Shown here in pieces: positions 55,240 to 64,000 of a stretch of DNA of 64,000 nt (position 1 is its first letter; the number at the start of each line of letters is the position of its first letter). The translations under genes were made by a program, and so were the position numbers. Below the pieces are notes generated by a model. It had not been told where the DNA came from and made no database searches. It saw only the letters and a program-made list of their open reading frames with translations. This stretch comes from CAYUVH01 sp964448135 (GTDB lineage: Bacteria; Verrucomicrobiota; Verrucomicrobiia; Limisphaerales; UBA8199), in assembly GCA_964448135.1 (NCBI GenBank), contig CAYUVH010000042.1, positions 1-64,000 of the forward strand, written 5' to 3'.

Positions 55240-57261
55240 GTGATATTCACCAATCGATTCCGCCTCTCTGTGGTCGCGGGACTTTTTCTTTTGGCTGCCT
55301 TGTCGAATGGTCCCGCCGCAGAGTCAACGGCGCATCTGGCTTCCCCCGACAGACGGATTCAACTGAGCCTGCAGCTCCCTGTCCCCACCGCCACCAATAC
55401 GCCTCACTGGTCCGCCACCTTCGAGGGCCAACCAATCCTCTCACATTGTCAACTCGGTCTCGCCACCGCCACCGCAGGCGAACTCTTTTCCGGAGCGCGA
55501 CTATTCAGCGAAAAACGCCGCTCCGTCCATGACCGCATCTCTGTCCCGTTTGGCCGCGCAGACCATGCCGACGATCATTTCAACGAACTCCGACTCACCC
55601 TCGAAACTCCCAACCACACCCGCATAGACACCATCTTTCGCTGCTACAACGACGCCATCGCTCTCCGCTACGAACTGCCCGCCGCCACCAACCCCGAATC
55701 CGTCACCATCACCGACGAAACCACCTCCTTCGGCATCCAGGGCAATCCCACCGCCTACGCTCAATATCTCGAAACCTACACCACCTCCCACGAACACAAC
55801 GTCACGGCCGTCCCGTACCACGACCTTCGCAAAGACACTCTACTCGATCTGCCGCTCACGCTCTCGTGGTCAAACGGCGTTTGCGCCTCCATCACCGAAG
55901 CCGCCCTGCGCCACTACTCCGGTATGTCCCTGATGCGCCCAGCCAACCCTCTCGACCAGGATCAACTTACCTGCCGCCTCACCCCTCGCCCTGACGGCAC
56001 CAAAGTCGTGCGCCCGCTTCCCCTGCTCACTCCCTGGCGCGTCGTCCTCATCGCTGATCGCCCCGGCGCGCTGCTCGAATCCGAAACCGTCTTTTGCCTA
56101 AACGAACCTTCCATCCTCAAAAACAGCTCCTGGATCAAACCCGGCAAAATCACTTTTCACTGGTGGAACGGCGACGTCTTCGACGGCAAACCCGGCCCGC
56201 CCGCGCTCTCCTTCGAGATGGCCACCAACTACATCGATTTCTGCGCCCGCAACGGTCTCCCCACACATTCCATCACATCCACGGAAGGCAAAACCTCTCC
56301 GTGGTATTTCCAAACCAAACCCGGCACCGCCCCCGGCACCGACACCGACGTCACCCGGCTTCGCCCCGGCTTCGATCTCCCCGCCATCCGCGCCTACGCC
56401 GAATCGAAAAACGTCCGCCTCTGGACTTGGGTACATCAAGCCGCCCTCCGCGGTCGCGTCGAGGAAGCCTTCGCCGCCTTCGAAAAAATGGGTTGGAGCG
56501 GCATGATGGTGGACTTCTTCGATCACGACGACCAGGCCTCCGTCGAACACGCCGAAGCCATCCTCGCCGCCGCCGCCCGCCATCACATCCTCATCCAGCT
56601 TCATGGCATCTGGAAGCCCACCGGCCTCGAACGCACCTACCCGAACCTCGTAAACCACGAAGGCGCGCTCAACCTCGAGTACCTTAAGTGGAGCGATCGC
56701 TGCACGCCTCAACACAATCTGATGATGGCTTCCACTCGTCTCATCGCCGGGCAAATGGACTACCACCTCGGCGGCTTTCGCGCCGTCCCTCGCGCCGACT
56801 TCAAGCCCCGCCACATCGCCCCCAACGTCCTCGGCACCCGCTGCCACATGCTCGCCCTCTACGTCTGCTTCGACAACCCCAACCCCATGCTCGCCGACTA
56901 CCCGCTCGCCTACGAAAACCAGCCCGGCTTCGACTTCCTCAAAATCGTTCCAACTTATTGGGACGAAACCCGCATCCTCTTGGACCAAATCGGCGAACTC
57001 CTCGTCACGGCCCGCCGCAAAGGCGACACCTGGTACCTCGGCGCCATCTCCGCTGGCCCCGCACGACAATTGAAAGTTCCACTATCATTTTTGGGCGCAG
57101 GCAAATACGAAACCACCCTCTGGCAAGACGCCCCCGACAGCGCCACCCAACCAAATCATCTGCAAACCACCACGCTATCCGTTACCCGCAACGATCAAAT
57201 CGCACTCACACTCGCGTCCGACGGCGGCTTCGTGGCGAACCTCCAGATCCGCCAGAAATAA
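55240..57261 (+). CDS. Secreted GH97 family glycosidase
   Basis: About 673 residues from the GTG at 55240, which puts a clean signal peptide (RLSVVAGLFLLAALSNGPAA) at the start; a TTG at 55198 is an alternative. The N-terminal beta-sandwich (about 30-290) is followed by a TIM barrel with HWWNGDVFDG, the Glu-containing TSTEGKTSPWYF, MMVDFFDHDDQ, HGIWKPTGLERTYPN and NHEGALNLEYLKW, then a C-terminal sandwich. GH97 enzymes are alpha-glucosidases or alpha-galactosidases; which one is not clear. It follows the porin gene by 90 bp. Confidence 0.9.
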   Translation: MIFTNRFRLSVVAGLFLLAALSNGPAAESTAHLASPDRRIQLSLQLPVPTATNTPHWSATFEGQPILSHCQLGLATATAGELFSGARLFSEKRRSVHDRISVPFGRADHADDHFNELRLTLETPNHTRIDTIFRCYNDAIALRYELPAATNPESVTITDETTSFGIQGNPTAYAQYLETYTTSHEHNVTAVPYHDLRKDTLLDLPLTLSWSNGVCASITEAALRHYSGMSLMRPANPLDQDQLTCRLTPRPDGTKVVRPLPLLTPWRVVLIADRPGALLESETVFCLNEPSILKNSSWIKPGKITFHWWNGDVFDGKPGPPALSFEMATNYIDFCARNGLPTHSITSTEGKTSPWYFQTKPGTAPGTDTDVTRLRPGFDLPAIRAYAESKNVRLWTWVHQAALRGRVEEAFAAFEKMGWSGMMVDFFDHDDQASVEHAEAILAAAARHHILIQLHGIWKPTGLERTYPNLVNHEGALNLEYLKWSDRCTPQHNLMMASTRLIAGQMDYHLGGFRAVPRADFKPRHIAPNVLGTRCHMLALYVCFDNPNPMLADYPLAYENQPGFDFLKIVPTYWDETRILLDQIGELLVTARRKGDTWYLGAISAGPARQLKVPLSFLGAGKYETTLWQDAPDSATQPNHLQTTTLSVTRNDQIALTLASDGGFVANLQIRQK

Positions 57262-57289
57262 TCCACGCGCATATCGCATCGCCCCCTGA

Positions 57290-57372
57290 GGGCCAAAGGC
57301 CCGCCCCATACCAGCCCAGGCCAACGGCCTGGGACAACAAGCCAACCACATGATGCGGAGGGCTGTAAGCCC
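57290..57372. repeat. Three tight hairpins in tandem
   Basis: GGGCC-AAA-GGCCC (57290-57302), CCCAGGCC-AAC-GGCCTGGG (57315-57333) and GGGCT-GTA-AGCCC (57360-57372). All have perfect stems and 3-nt loops. They lie 29 to 111 bp after the GH97 stop; no T run follows. Confidence 0.65.
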
Positions 57373-57447
57373 GTCCTATGCATTGCACGTGCGGTCAGAT
57401 AGAATACCGTCGGCTGGAGAGACAATGACACAATTCATTTCGGTAAA

Positions 57448-57909
57448 ATGTCCGCATTGATTAAACTAAGCCGCAAGCAAGCGGCGAAACATCCCGGCCT
57501 TCGTTGGCAGAAATTGAACGAAATTCTCGCCTTTGCGGAACTGGAGAATTTGACCCCCGTGCAACGAATTGCCGCACTGGCTTACAACTATAATACCCAA
57601 ATCCTGATGGCAGGACTCCATGGCTTCTTCTTCGACAATCAACAACTGGATTACACCGAAGTGGGAGCGGCGTTTCGCGCCGTGGGCGCAAACGAACAAG
57701 CGTCGGTCTTGGAAGCCGCCCTCGCCGCCGTGCGAACCGCGGCCACACGGGCGCCAGAGATATATGCGAACCGGTTCATCGCGGGCCTGGAGTATGCCGA
57801 ACTTGACCAGTTCGCGGAATCCTTCGCGAATTGCAAACGCTCGGTTCCGGACTGCCTCTTGGACTACGTCGAAAAGCACCAAACCGAGTTCATTGAATGG
57901 ACACCGTGA
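57448..57909 (+). CDS. DUF4375-like (DMP19-type) protein
   Basis: A 153-residue soluble, helical protein. LTPVQRIAALAYNYNTQIL, GLHGFFFDNQQLDYTEVGAAF and RAVGANEQASVLEAAL match the pattern of DUF4375 domains (an N-x-GF-Q-F-type core followed by a helix with G.). The family has no established function, though DMP19-like members have been linked to DNA mimicry. The gene precedes a lipoprotein gene by 32 bp. Confidence 0.65.
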   Translation: MSALIKLSRKQAAKHPGLRWQKLNEILAFAELENLTPVQRIAALAYNYNTQILMAGLHGFFFDNQQLDYTEVGAAFRAVGANEQASVLEAALAAVRTAATRAPEIYANRFIAGLEYAELDQFAESFANCKRSVPDCLLDYVEKHQTEFIEWTP

Positions 57910-57941
57910 CGATTTAACCTGAACTCCAGCCTCGGCCCCTT

Positions 57942-58337
57942 ATGGCGCGATTCGCCAACCTGCTCTCCGTACTCGCCCTCTGCGCGGCAACAGCCGGCTG
58001 CTTCCCTTATCACTATACTGTGCGCCCGGGAGTTTCGGGAATGGTCGTTGATGCGGAATACTATCGGCCACTTGCCGGCGCAACGATCTCCCTCGGTCGA
58101 ACCAATACTGCGCCACTAACGACTTCGCGAGAAGACGGTTCGTTTTCCATCCCGCCCGAGAAAAAATGGGGCCTTTGGATCATACCCCAGGACGTCTTCT
58201 TCATGAACTGGCGGGTGTGCGTTCAGCATGCCGATTACGAAACCAATTGTGTGCAATTCCCTTTCCGCGCGTCTGCCACCGGTCAATCCGCGACGATGCA
58301 GTTGCGCTCCATCCCCTTGCTGCCGCTATCGAAATGA
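57942..58337 (+). CDS. Lipoprotein with carboxypeptidase-regulatory-like fold
   Basis: A 131-residue protein with a lipobox (LCAATAGCFPYH, Cys near residue 20). VSGMVVDAEYYRPLAGATIS followed by TTSREDGSFSIPP is the usual pattern of a CarboxypepD_reg-like beta-sandwich. The remainder has Trp, Cys and aromatic residues without a catalytic motif. Probably outer-membrane or periplasmic; role unknown. Confidence 0.75.
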   Translation: MARFANLLSVLALCAATAGCFPYHYTVRPGVSGMVVDAEYYRPLAGATISLGRTNTAPLTTSREDGSFSIPPEKKWGLWIIPQDVFFMNWRVCVQHADYETNCVQFPFRASATGQSATMQLRSIPLLPLSK

Positions 58338-58393
58338 AGCTGGATCTCATGGTCGCGCACCGTCTTTCCACCCATGAGCTTCATTTGCTTTCT

Positions 58394-58417
58394 CTCTGTG
58401 CCTCCGTGTCTCTGTGG
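58394..58417. repeat. Octamer array CTCTGTGN x3
   Basis: CTCTGTGC, CTCCGTGT, CTCTGTGG, exactly consecutive. The complement reads CCACAGAGACACGGAGGCAC. Confidence 0.65.
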
Positions 58418-58765
58418 TTCAAATCCTCTTCCTTGAAAACGAACCAACTCCAGGGACACCCAGCCCATTGCCAAACACCTACCCTGCCTCGCGCTTCCCT
58501 CATATCAGTCCTATTGGTCCTAGTCTTCCCCTTTGCGCTCCACCACCCGGCACGGCCTGTGTCCCCTCCCTGATCTGTTTTTCACCTCCGCCACTTGGGA
58601 GGTGACAAACCCCTTTTCTGTGCTTTATTACGGGCGTGAGGGAGGAGGAATCTTGGTTGTGGTCGATAAAGCCGATGTGCCCGTGCCATGTGCGCACGTG
58701 CGAAAGTCAGCCCATTCATCGCGAGACACTTGTCCCGCGTCGCCGCCTCCCCCACCTCATTTTCC

Positions 58766-58801
58766 ACCGGTCCCACCGGTCCCACCGGTCCCAATGGTCC
58801 C
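58766..58801. repeat. Nonamer array ACCGGTCCC x4
   Basis: Three exact copies of ACCGGTCCC and one variant, AATGGTCCC. Confidence 0.8.
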
Positions 58802-58810
58802 ACCACTCTC

Positions 58811-58866
58811 GAAAGTACACCAAGGTACGCTCAAAGTACACCAAAGTGCGCCAAAGGTACATTCAT
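58811..58866. repeat. Decamer-like array CAAAGTACAC
   Basis: Units include GAAAGTACAC, CAAGGTACGCT, CAAAGTACAC, CAAAGTGCGC and CAAAGGTACAT. It recalls CAAGGTATGT at 39127-39156. Confidence 0.65.
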
Positions 58867-59281
58867 AACCCATTGAAAAATCACCAAAAGACGCCTAATT
58901 CTGCGAAAGGTACAACCCCTTCAATTTTTTCCACCTCCGCCTCCCTTCGCTCCTTCGCCGCCCATCGTCAAGGGACCGTCCGCCCCGGGTCCTACCACAG
59001 TCTAACCCCCGTCAAGCTCCTGTCGGACAAGACGTCGAACCAAAACCCCGCCTGTCAAACCTGGCCTGTCGCGTCGAAGCGGAGCGAAGACGGATCAAAC
59101 CTAAAACCACCAAAAAATTATGGCGCCCCATTTCCCGACCCTCAATTCTCTACCTTGAACCCTCAACTCCTTAATCCCCCTAACGCGTTTTATGGCACTC
59201 CTTCTGCGTCATCCCTGCCCATTGGGATGGTAACGCTTGTCCCCCGCCCCAAACGGGTGTATAAGTTGATGGTCAATCAAT

Positions 59282-62227
59282 ATGTTTCACCGGCTTAACT
59301 CACGCGCGGGCGCGGCGTGGAAGGTGGGGTGTCTGCTCGCGCTGACGCTTTTCGCCGGGTTTCTGCAAAGCTCCCAGGCCGCTTCCAGTCTCAACATCCG
59401 CCTGCTCTCCACCAACCGCCCGCCCGAAGCCAGCTCCGGTTTCGGCGACGTCTGGGCGGAAGGCAACCTCGCCTGCCTGGGCGTGTGGACCGCCTACAAC
59501 ACCTTCGGTTTCGCCGTTTACGACATCTCCAATCCCAGCGCGCCCAACCGGCTCACGACCTACAACTGGTCCGCCACCGTCCAAAACCGTTTCGAGCAGG
59601 GCGTCATCCGCAACCAGATCCTCTACATCGGCTGCTGGGGGGGCAGCAGCAACGGCAGCGGCCTGCACATCTATTCGCTGACGAATCCAGCCAGCCCGCT
59701 CCTGCTTTCCCGCATCACCCGCGCCACGGCCGGCACCGTCACCGGCGGCTTCGATGACGTCCACACCCTCTTCCTCGAACGCAATTATCTCTACGAAGCC
59801 GCCCACAACTTCGGCTTCACCATGGTTCGCGTCTTCGACGTATCCAATCCTTCCGCTCCATTCTTCATCCGCCAGATCAACACCACCAACACCACGAAGG
59901 TCCACCAGATGACCGTGCGCAACAAAGGTGCCAGCGTCATCCTCTACACCTCCGGCTGGGGCGGCAATGACAACGGCGTCACCAGTTCCCCCGGCCAGAC
60001 CGACATGTGGGACGTCAGCAACGTCGGCTCCCAACAGCCCACCTGGCTCGGTCGCGTTTACGCCGGCTACAATTCCCACAGCAGTTGGCCCACCGCCGAC
60101 GGTAACACCCTCGTCGTCTGCCGCGAGATGCCCGGCGGCGACGTCAAACTCTACGACACCACCAATCCCGGCACGATCACCAGCAACACCCCGCCCCTGG
60201 TTACCATCACCCCCGCGAGCATGGGCATCGAAGCCGACATCCCCCACAACCCCGTGGTCGTCAGCAATTACCTCTTCCTGAGCTGGTACCAAAACGGCAT
60301 CCAAGTTTTCGACATCTCCGACCGCACGAAACCCGTTCGCATTGGCTTTTACGACACATACCCGCTGGCGAACAGCTCCTCCTACCAGGGCAACTGGGGC
60401 ATCTTCCCGCACCTCGGTTTCGACAAAGTGTTGCTCAGCGACATCCAGGGCGGCCTGTTTATTGTGGATGCCTCGGCCGTCCTGATCCCCACGAACAACT
60501 ACCCGCCGATGATCGTCAGTTCCCCCGCCAGCCTCACCGCCACGCAGGGCCTGAGCGCCGTACTTACGCCGGTCATCACCGGCTCGCTGCTCCGTTACCA
60601 ATGGTGGTTCAACAGCACCAACCTCCTGGCCGCCATGACCAACAGTGTGCTCACGCTGAACAATGTGCAGCTCAATCAGGCCGGCAGCTATCTCGTGGTC
60701 GCCAGCAACGCCACCGCCGTCGTCACCAGCAGCGTCGCGGTCCTGAGCGTCGTAGTACCGACCGGCCTGGCGCCGGGAATCAGTTCCCAACCCGTTAACA
60801 CCTCGGTCTATCAGGGAAATCCTGCCGTTTTCAACGTCGGCGTAACCGGCGCGCCCACCATGTATTACCAATGGCGGCTCAATGGCAACGCCATCGCGGG
60901 CGCGACCAATGCTTCCTTTCAGATCGCGGAAACCCAGCCCAACGACGTCGGCTATTACAGCGTCCAGATCACCAATGCCTACGGGTCCGCGACCAGTTCA
61001 AACGCTCTCCTGATTCTCCAGGATTCGCCGTACCTCAGCGGCGTTTCATCGTCTCCGGGTTCGCGTGGCGCGCTGGTCTCCTGGACCACGACCGTCCCCG
61101 GCAACAGCCAGGTGCAATTCGACTCCGCCACCACCGTCATCCCCGGCCCCGCCTCGGCCGCTGCCGCCGCGCAGGGCAATTTCAGTTCGATGTCCTACAC
61201 CGATCCCGAAATCACCACCAACCACGTGATTCTCCTGAGCGGCCTTTCGCCCGACACCCTGTATAGTTTTCAAACCCTGTCCTCGAACGGCACGAACACC
61301 TATCTCTCCGGCGTTTACCAATTCACCACCACGGGCACAAACATCATCGATAACCCGCTGGTCACCACCACCGGTTCGTGGACGACCGCCACTTCGTCCA
61401 CGGATAAATATCTGACCAATTACATCTACGCGACCTCCACCAGCGGCTCCGCGAATGCCATCGCCACCTGGCGTCCCACCATCACCACGCCCGGCAAATA
61501 CAACGTCTATGTCTGGTATCCCCAGGGCAGCAACCGGGCCAGCAACGCCCCTTACACCATCGCCTACAACGGCGGCACCATCACCGTGCTCGTGAATCAG
61601 CAAAGCGGCGGCGGCGCCTGGCAGCAGATCGGCACCAATCTCGACTTCGCCAAAGGCACCAGCGGTTATGTGCGCCTCGGCAACAATGCCAACAACAGCG
61701 TCGTGATCGCGGACGCCGTTCGTTTCGTGTACGTCGAAACCCAGGATTTTCCCACCGGCCCCACCGTTCCGGCCTGGTGGCAGAACTTTTATTTTGCCTC
61801 GAGTCCCAACCTGGCCAGCGATCCCGACAACGACGCCTTCACCATCGCCCAGGAATACGTGACCGGCACTGTTCCGCTGAACGGAAATTCCCGCCTCCAA
61901 TACTCGGTGCAGCCCGTCAACAACGGAACCTTGCAAGTAACCTTCTGGCCCATCCTCGGCAATCGCCTCTATCAACTCCTCTACACTACTGATCCCGCCA
62001 GCGGCAACTGGCAGCCCACCGCGACCGGCCCGGTGGTGCCAACCGTGGATGGTCACGGCATTTTCTCGATCCCAGCCACGAATACTCCCGGAATTTTCTA
62101 CCGCCTCTCGGTGCAGATGAGCACGAACGCCTCCTTCTCCGGCAGCATCGCGGTCCCTCCCTCGAAAGCCCTCGTCCCCTTCGGCGCCGACCCCATCTGC
62201 GCCCCGAACCGGATCTATTACAAATAA
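59282..62227 (+). CDS. Large secreted protein with LVIVD repeats, Ig-like and golvesin-like domains
   Basis: A 981-residue exported protein. A signal peptide (LLALTLFAGFLQSSQA) precedes LVIVD-type repeats (about 40-400), seen as VYDISNPSAPNRL, VFDVSNPSAPFFI and VFDISDRTKPVRIG. Two Ig-like domains (about 410-580) and a FN3-like domain (about 580-680) follow. A golvesin/xanthan-lyase-like domain (about 690-825) contains VYVWYPQGSNRASNAPYTI and VVIADAVRFVY. The C-terminus (about 830-980) is the calcium-loop-like SDPDNDAFTIAQEYVTGT plus a beta-domain. It is probably surface-associated or secreted; the ligand is unknown. A strong terminator follows. Confidence 0.88.
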   Translation: MFHRLNSRAGAAWKVGCLLALTLFAGFLQSSQAASSLNIRLLSTNRPPEASSGFGDVWAEGNLACLGVWTAYNTFGFAVYDISNPSAPNRLTTYNWSATVQNRFEQGVIRNQILYIGCWGGSSNGSGLHIYSLTNPASPLLLSRITRATAGTVTGGFDDVHTLFLERNYLYEAAHNFGFTMVRVFDVSNPSAPFFIRQINTTNTTKVHQMTVRNKGASVILYTSGWGGNDNGVTSSPGQTDMWDVSNVGSQQPTWLGRVYAGYNSHSSWPTADGNTLVVCREMPGGDVKLYDTTNPGTITSNTPPLVTITPASMGIEADIPHNPVVVSNYLFLSWYQNGIQVFDISDRTKPVRIGFYDTYPLANSSSYQGNWGIFPHLGFDKVLLSDIQGGLFIVDASAVLIPTNNYPPMIVSSPASLTATQGLSAVLTPVITGSLLRYQWWFNSTNLLAAMTNSVLTLNNVQLNQAGSYLVVASNATAVVTSSVAVLSVVVPTGLAPGISSQPVNTSVYQGNPAVFNVGVTGAPTMYYQWRLNGNAIAGATNASFQIAETQPNDVGYYSVQITNAYGSATSSNALLILQDSPYLSGVSSSPGSRGALVSWTTTVPGNSQVQFDSATTVIPGPASAAAAAQGNFSSMSYTDPEITTNHVILLSGLSPDTLYSFQTLSSNGTNTYLSGVYQFTTTGTNIIDNPLVTTTGSWTTATSSTDKYLTNYIYATSTSGSANAIATWRPTITTPGKYNVYVWYPQGSNRASNAPYTIAYNGGTITVLVNQQSGGGAWQQIGTNLDFAKGTSGYVRLGNNANNSVVIADAVRFVYVETQDFPTGPTVPAWWQNFYFASSPNLASDPDNDAFTIAQEYVTGTVPLNGNSRLQYSVQPVNNGTLQVTFWPILGNRLYQLLYTTDPASGNWQPTATGPVVPTVDGHGIFSIPATNTPGIFYRLSVQMSTNASFSGSIAVPPSKALVPFGADPICAPNRIYYK

Positions 62228-62231
62228 AAAA

Positions 62232-62261
62232 GCGCCGCCGATTCTTGCGAACCGGCGGCGC
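62232..62261. terminator. Bidirectional intrinsic terminator
   Basis: A perfect 9-bp stem, GCGCCGCCG / CGGCGGCGC, around a 12-nt loop, between convergent genes. For the minus-strand gene the stem is followed by TTTTTTATTT, an ideal T run. Confidence 0.9.
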
Positions 62262-62289
62262 GAGGTTGATTTAATTCCCGGCGTTTCGC

Positions 62290-64000
62290 CTACGGGCAGA
62301 CGCTCAGCGCCTTGATGGAGTAAAACGCGGACTTCGCGCCGTTGGTGATGGTCACCGACCAGAGTCCGCTGACGTTCGTCACCGTTGTGGTCGAGCCGGC
62401 CACCACCGTCCAGTTGGTCAGCGATTGGTCGAGGTTCGTCTGCGTGACCACCGCGTACTGGGCCTGGTAGGTGCCCTTGGAGTTGAGCGTGAACGAGTTT
62501 CCACCGTCCCCGGTGATGCTCAGCAATACGTTGGTGGCACTGCACGCGCCATTCTGGATGACTTGCGAAAGGCTGGCATTGCCGCCCACGAAGTTCGTTT
62601 CACCCAGATATTGGGCGTTGATCGGGAAACCGCCGCTCACCGGCAGTTGTGCCGTGGTGAAAGAGGCGCGCGAGACACCCGGAGAAACCGCCGTCAATGC
62701 CACACTCCCCCAGTTGAATCCGTTCGTGATGAATGCCACGTTCCCCGTGGGCGACGTCGTGGTCGCCGTCGTCGCCGTCACCGTGAAGGTGAAGGTGACG
62801 TTGCTGGTTACGATCGAAGGATTGGCCGACGAGACAAACGTGTTCGTGGTCAATGCCGCGCTCACATTCGCTGTCAGGCTGGGCGCCGTCAGCGTGTAGT
62901 TCGTGCTGTCCGCCCCGCTCACACTGAAGCCCTTGACCGCAACCACTTTGTTCGTGCCAGCGGCGGCGTTGGTGAAGTTGATGGCCACCGTTCCCCCCAG
63001 CACCACCACGTCCGGAGGTATCACCCCGACCAGATTCGTCGTGCCGCTCATCGTGGCATTGGTCGTGCCATCGAATACGCGATTGTTCCCGGTCAACCCG
63101 GTGACGGTGAGCGACGCCGTGCTGATGTTGCCCGTCGTCGTCGCGGAAACCGTATAATTGACCGCATCCGCCAGCGTCAGGGAAAACCCGGTCACGGTGA
63201 CAATCTTGTTGGTGCCGATGTTTTTGGAACCAAAGTACGCACTCGCGATGCTGCCACTCAAAGCCAGTGCATCGCCGGTGAACGGTTTGCCATCGCTAAC
63301 CGTTCCCGCGCCCGGCGCTTCGGCCGCCTGCAAAGCTCCCGCTCCGCTCACACTCGCATTTGTCGTGCCGTCGTAAACCCGGCTGGTGGCGGTAAGGCCG
63401 GTCACCGTAACCACTTTGTTGGTGATGTTGGCGGTCGAGCTGCTTGTGCTCGCTGACAGAATGTAGTTGTCCGTCAGGCTGCCGACCAGTAGCAGGCCGG
63501 CCAGATTGACCGTCTTGCCGTTGCCGGCATTCTTGTCCGTGAAGAACGCCGTGGCCGAACCGTCCAGGTGCACATAGTTCTCATCGCCCGGTCGGATGCC
63601 ATTGAAATTCGTGGACAGGAAGGAAATCGACGCGTTGGTGGTCGCATCGTAATACTTGCTGAACACCACCACGTTCGGCGTCAGGCTGGCCGGCGTGGTG
63701 GTCACCGAAGCCGTGCCGGTGCTCGGCGCGTAGGTGGCGTCGCCGGTATAAACCGCCGACAGCGAATGCGGCGAAGTATCCACCAGGAGATTGTTGACGC
63801 TAAAGGTGGCCACGCCGGAAACCAGCGGGCTGGAACCCAGCAAGTTGGCCCCGTCGTAGAAAGCCACCGTGCCCGTCGCTCCCAGGGGGCTGACCGTGGA
63901 GGTCAGGTTGACCGAACTCCCGTAAACCGCGGGGCTCGCGGAGGTGGTCAGCACGTTGGCCGAGGGAGCCGCGGTCACCTTGATATAACCAGTGCCCGTC
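62290..64000 (-). CDS. Large secreted protein with Ig-like (BIg_3) and YDG domains, N-terminus beyond the window
   Basis: The frame is open to the window edge with no stop, so the gene begins outside. About 570 residues are seen. The first part is an Ig-like repeat (GATGTVAFYDGANLLGSSPL), followed by YDG-type repeats with YYDATTNASI, VYDGTTNASV and VFDGTTNATM, a second Ig-like repeat (SPTGNVAFITNGFNWGSVAL) and a C-terminal domain with QTNLDQSLTNWTVVAGSTTT. The Thr/Ser/Asn-rich composition suits an extracellular adhesin-like protein. It ends before a strong terminator. Confidence 0.85.
   Translation of the reverse strand, partial: TGTGYIKVTAAPSANVLTTSASPAVYGSSVNLTSTVSPLGATGTVAFYDGANLLGSSPLVSGVATFSVNNLLVDTSPHSLSAVYTGDATYAPSTGTASVTTTPASLTPNVVVFSKYYDATTNASISFLSTNFNGIRPGDENYVHLDGSATAFFTDKNAGNGKTVNLAGLLLVGSLTDNYILSASTSSSTANITNKVVTVTGLTATSRVYDGTTNASVSGAGALQAAEAPGAGTVSDGKPFTGDALALSGSIASAYFGSKNIGTNKIVTVTGFSLTLADAVNYTVSATTTGNISTASLTVTGLTGNNRVFDGTTNATMSGTTNLVGVIPPDVVVLGGTVAINFTNAAAGTNKVVAVKGFSVSGADSTNYTLTAPSLTANVSAALTTNTFVSSANPSIVTSNVTFTFTVTATTATTTSPTGNVAFITNGFNWGSVALTAVSPGVSRASFTTAQLPVSGGFPINAQYLGETNFVGGNASLSQVIQNGACSATNVLLSITGDGGNSFTLNSKGTYQAQYAVVTQTNLDQSLTNWTVVAGSTTTVTNVSGLWSVTITNGAKSAFYSIKALSVCP

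Larger units (their letters stand above)
58338..59281. other. 944-bp intergenic region, no gene supported
   Basis: It holds an octamer array (58394-58417), a 7-bp stem CACCTCC/GGAGGTG (58583-58604), a nonamer array (58766-58801) and a decamer array (58811-58866). The remainder is C-rich with no strong ORF. The last 80 bp before the giant secreted protein contain TGTATAAG near 59259, a possible -10-like element. Confidence 0.6.

Noticed and set aside
58636..59298. A 220-codon plus-strand ORF before the giant secreted protein
   Set aside because: It translates the nonamer and decamer arrays and overlaps the real start.

Overview
The window is GC-rich DNA, almost fully coding. It most resembles a chromosome of the Verrucomicrobiota, perhaps a soil or freshwater relative of Pedosphaera. 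This placement is inferred from gene content and style: an ECF sigma factor fused to a membrane anchor and helical repeats, long secreted Ig-like and YDG-domain proteins, GH97 and GH33-type enzymes, lipoproteins, a poly-HAMP hybrid kinase, weak Shine-Dalgarno signals, and many low-complexity intergenic arrays. No rRNA, tRNA, insertion sequence, phage gene or CRISPR array was seen.

Layout. (1) 1-6.8 kb, plus strand: two large hybrid histidine kinases. The first has at least six tandem HAMP domains and is cut by the window start. (2) 6.9-20.7 kb, minus strand: a compact signalling operon reading CheA, CheW, two chemoreceptors, CheR, CheB, CheX-like, CheY-like, a receiver-PP2C phosphatase (RsbU type), an anti-sigma kinase (RsbW type) and two STAS antagonists, followed by a secreted glycosidase-like protein. 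Six junctions overlap by ATGA, including five in a row from CheR to the RsbW-type protein. The genes are therefore probably translated together, joining a chemosensory array to a partner switch. (3) 20.9-37.7 kb, minus strand: a SulP transporter, a GH63-like glucosidase, a lipoprotein, a VOC protein, a PPK2 polyphosphate kinase, a complete RND efflux system (adaptor, pump, DUF4136 lipoprotein, outer-membrane factor), an SGNH-like protein, lactate dehydrogenase and acetate kinase. (4) 38-43.6 kb, plus strand: a DUF1269 protein, then an ECF sigma-membrane-repeat fusion followed 4 bp later by a membrane-anchored protein with the same kind of repeats. (5) 43.7-53.6 kb, mixed strands: a D-aminoacylase-like amidohydrolase, an atypical protein kinase, SmpB, RNA polymerase omega, an enolase-superfamily enzyme, a 2-hydroxyacid dehydrogenase, a sialidase-fold protein, a small conserved gene beside a kinase-like gene broken by an in-frame TAG, and a polyprenyl synthase. 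(6) 53.8-64 kb: a porin-like protein, a GH97 glycosidase, a DUF4375-like protein, a lipoprotein and two very large secreted proteins, the last cut by the window end.

The intergenic DNA is unusual. Three heptamer arrays are built from blocks of four 7-mers separated by 4-nt spacers (32-bp superperiod). Two hexamer arrays fit one 30-bp superunit. Two stem-loop families show compensatory changes between copies. These arrays, the chemosensory-partner-switch operon and the sigma fusion pair are the items most worth a second look. No database search was possible, so family names rest on motifs and overall sequence character.
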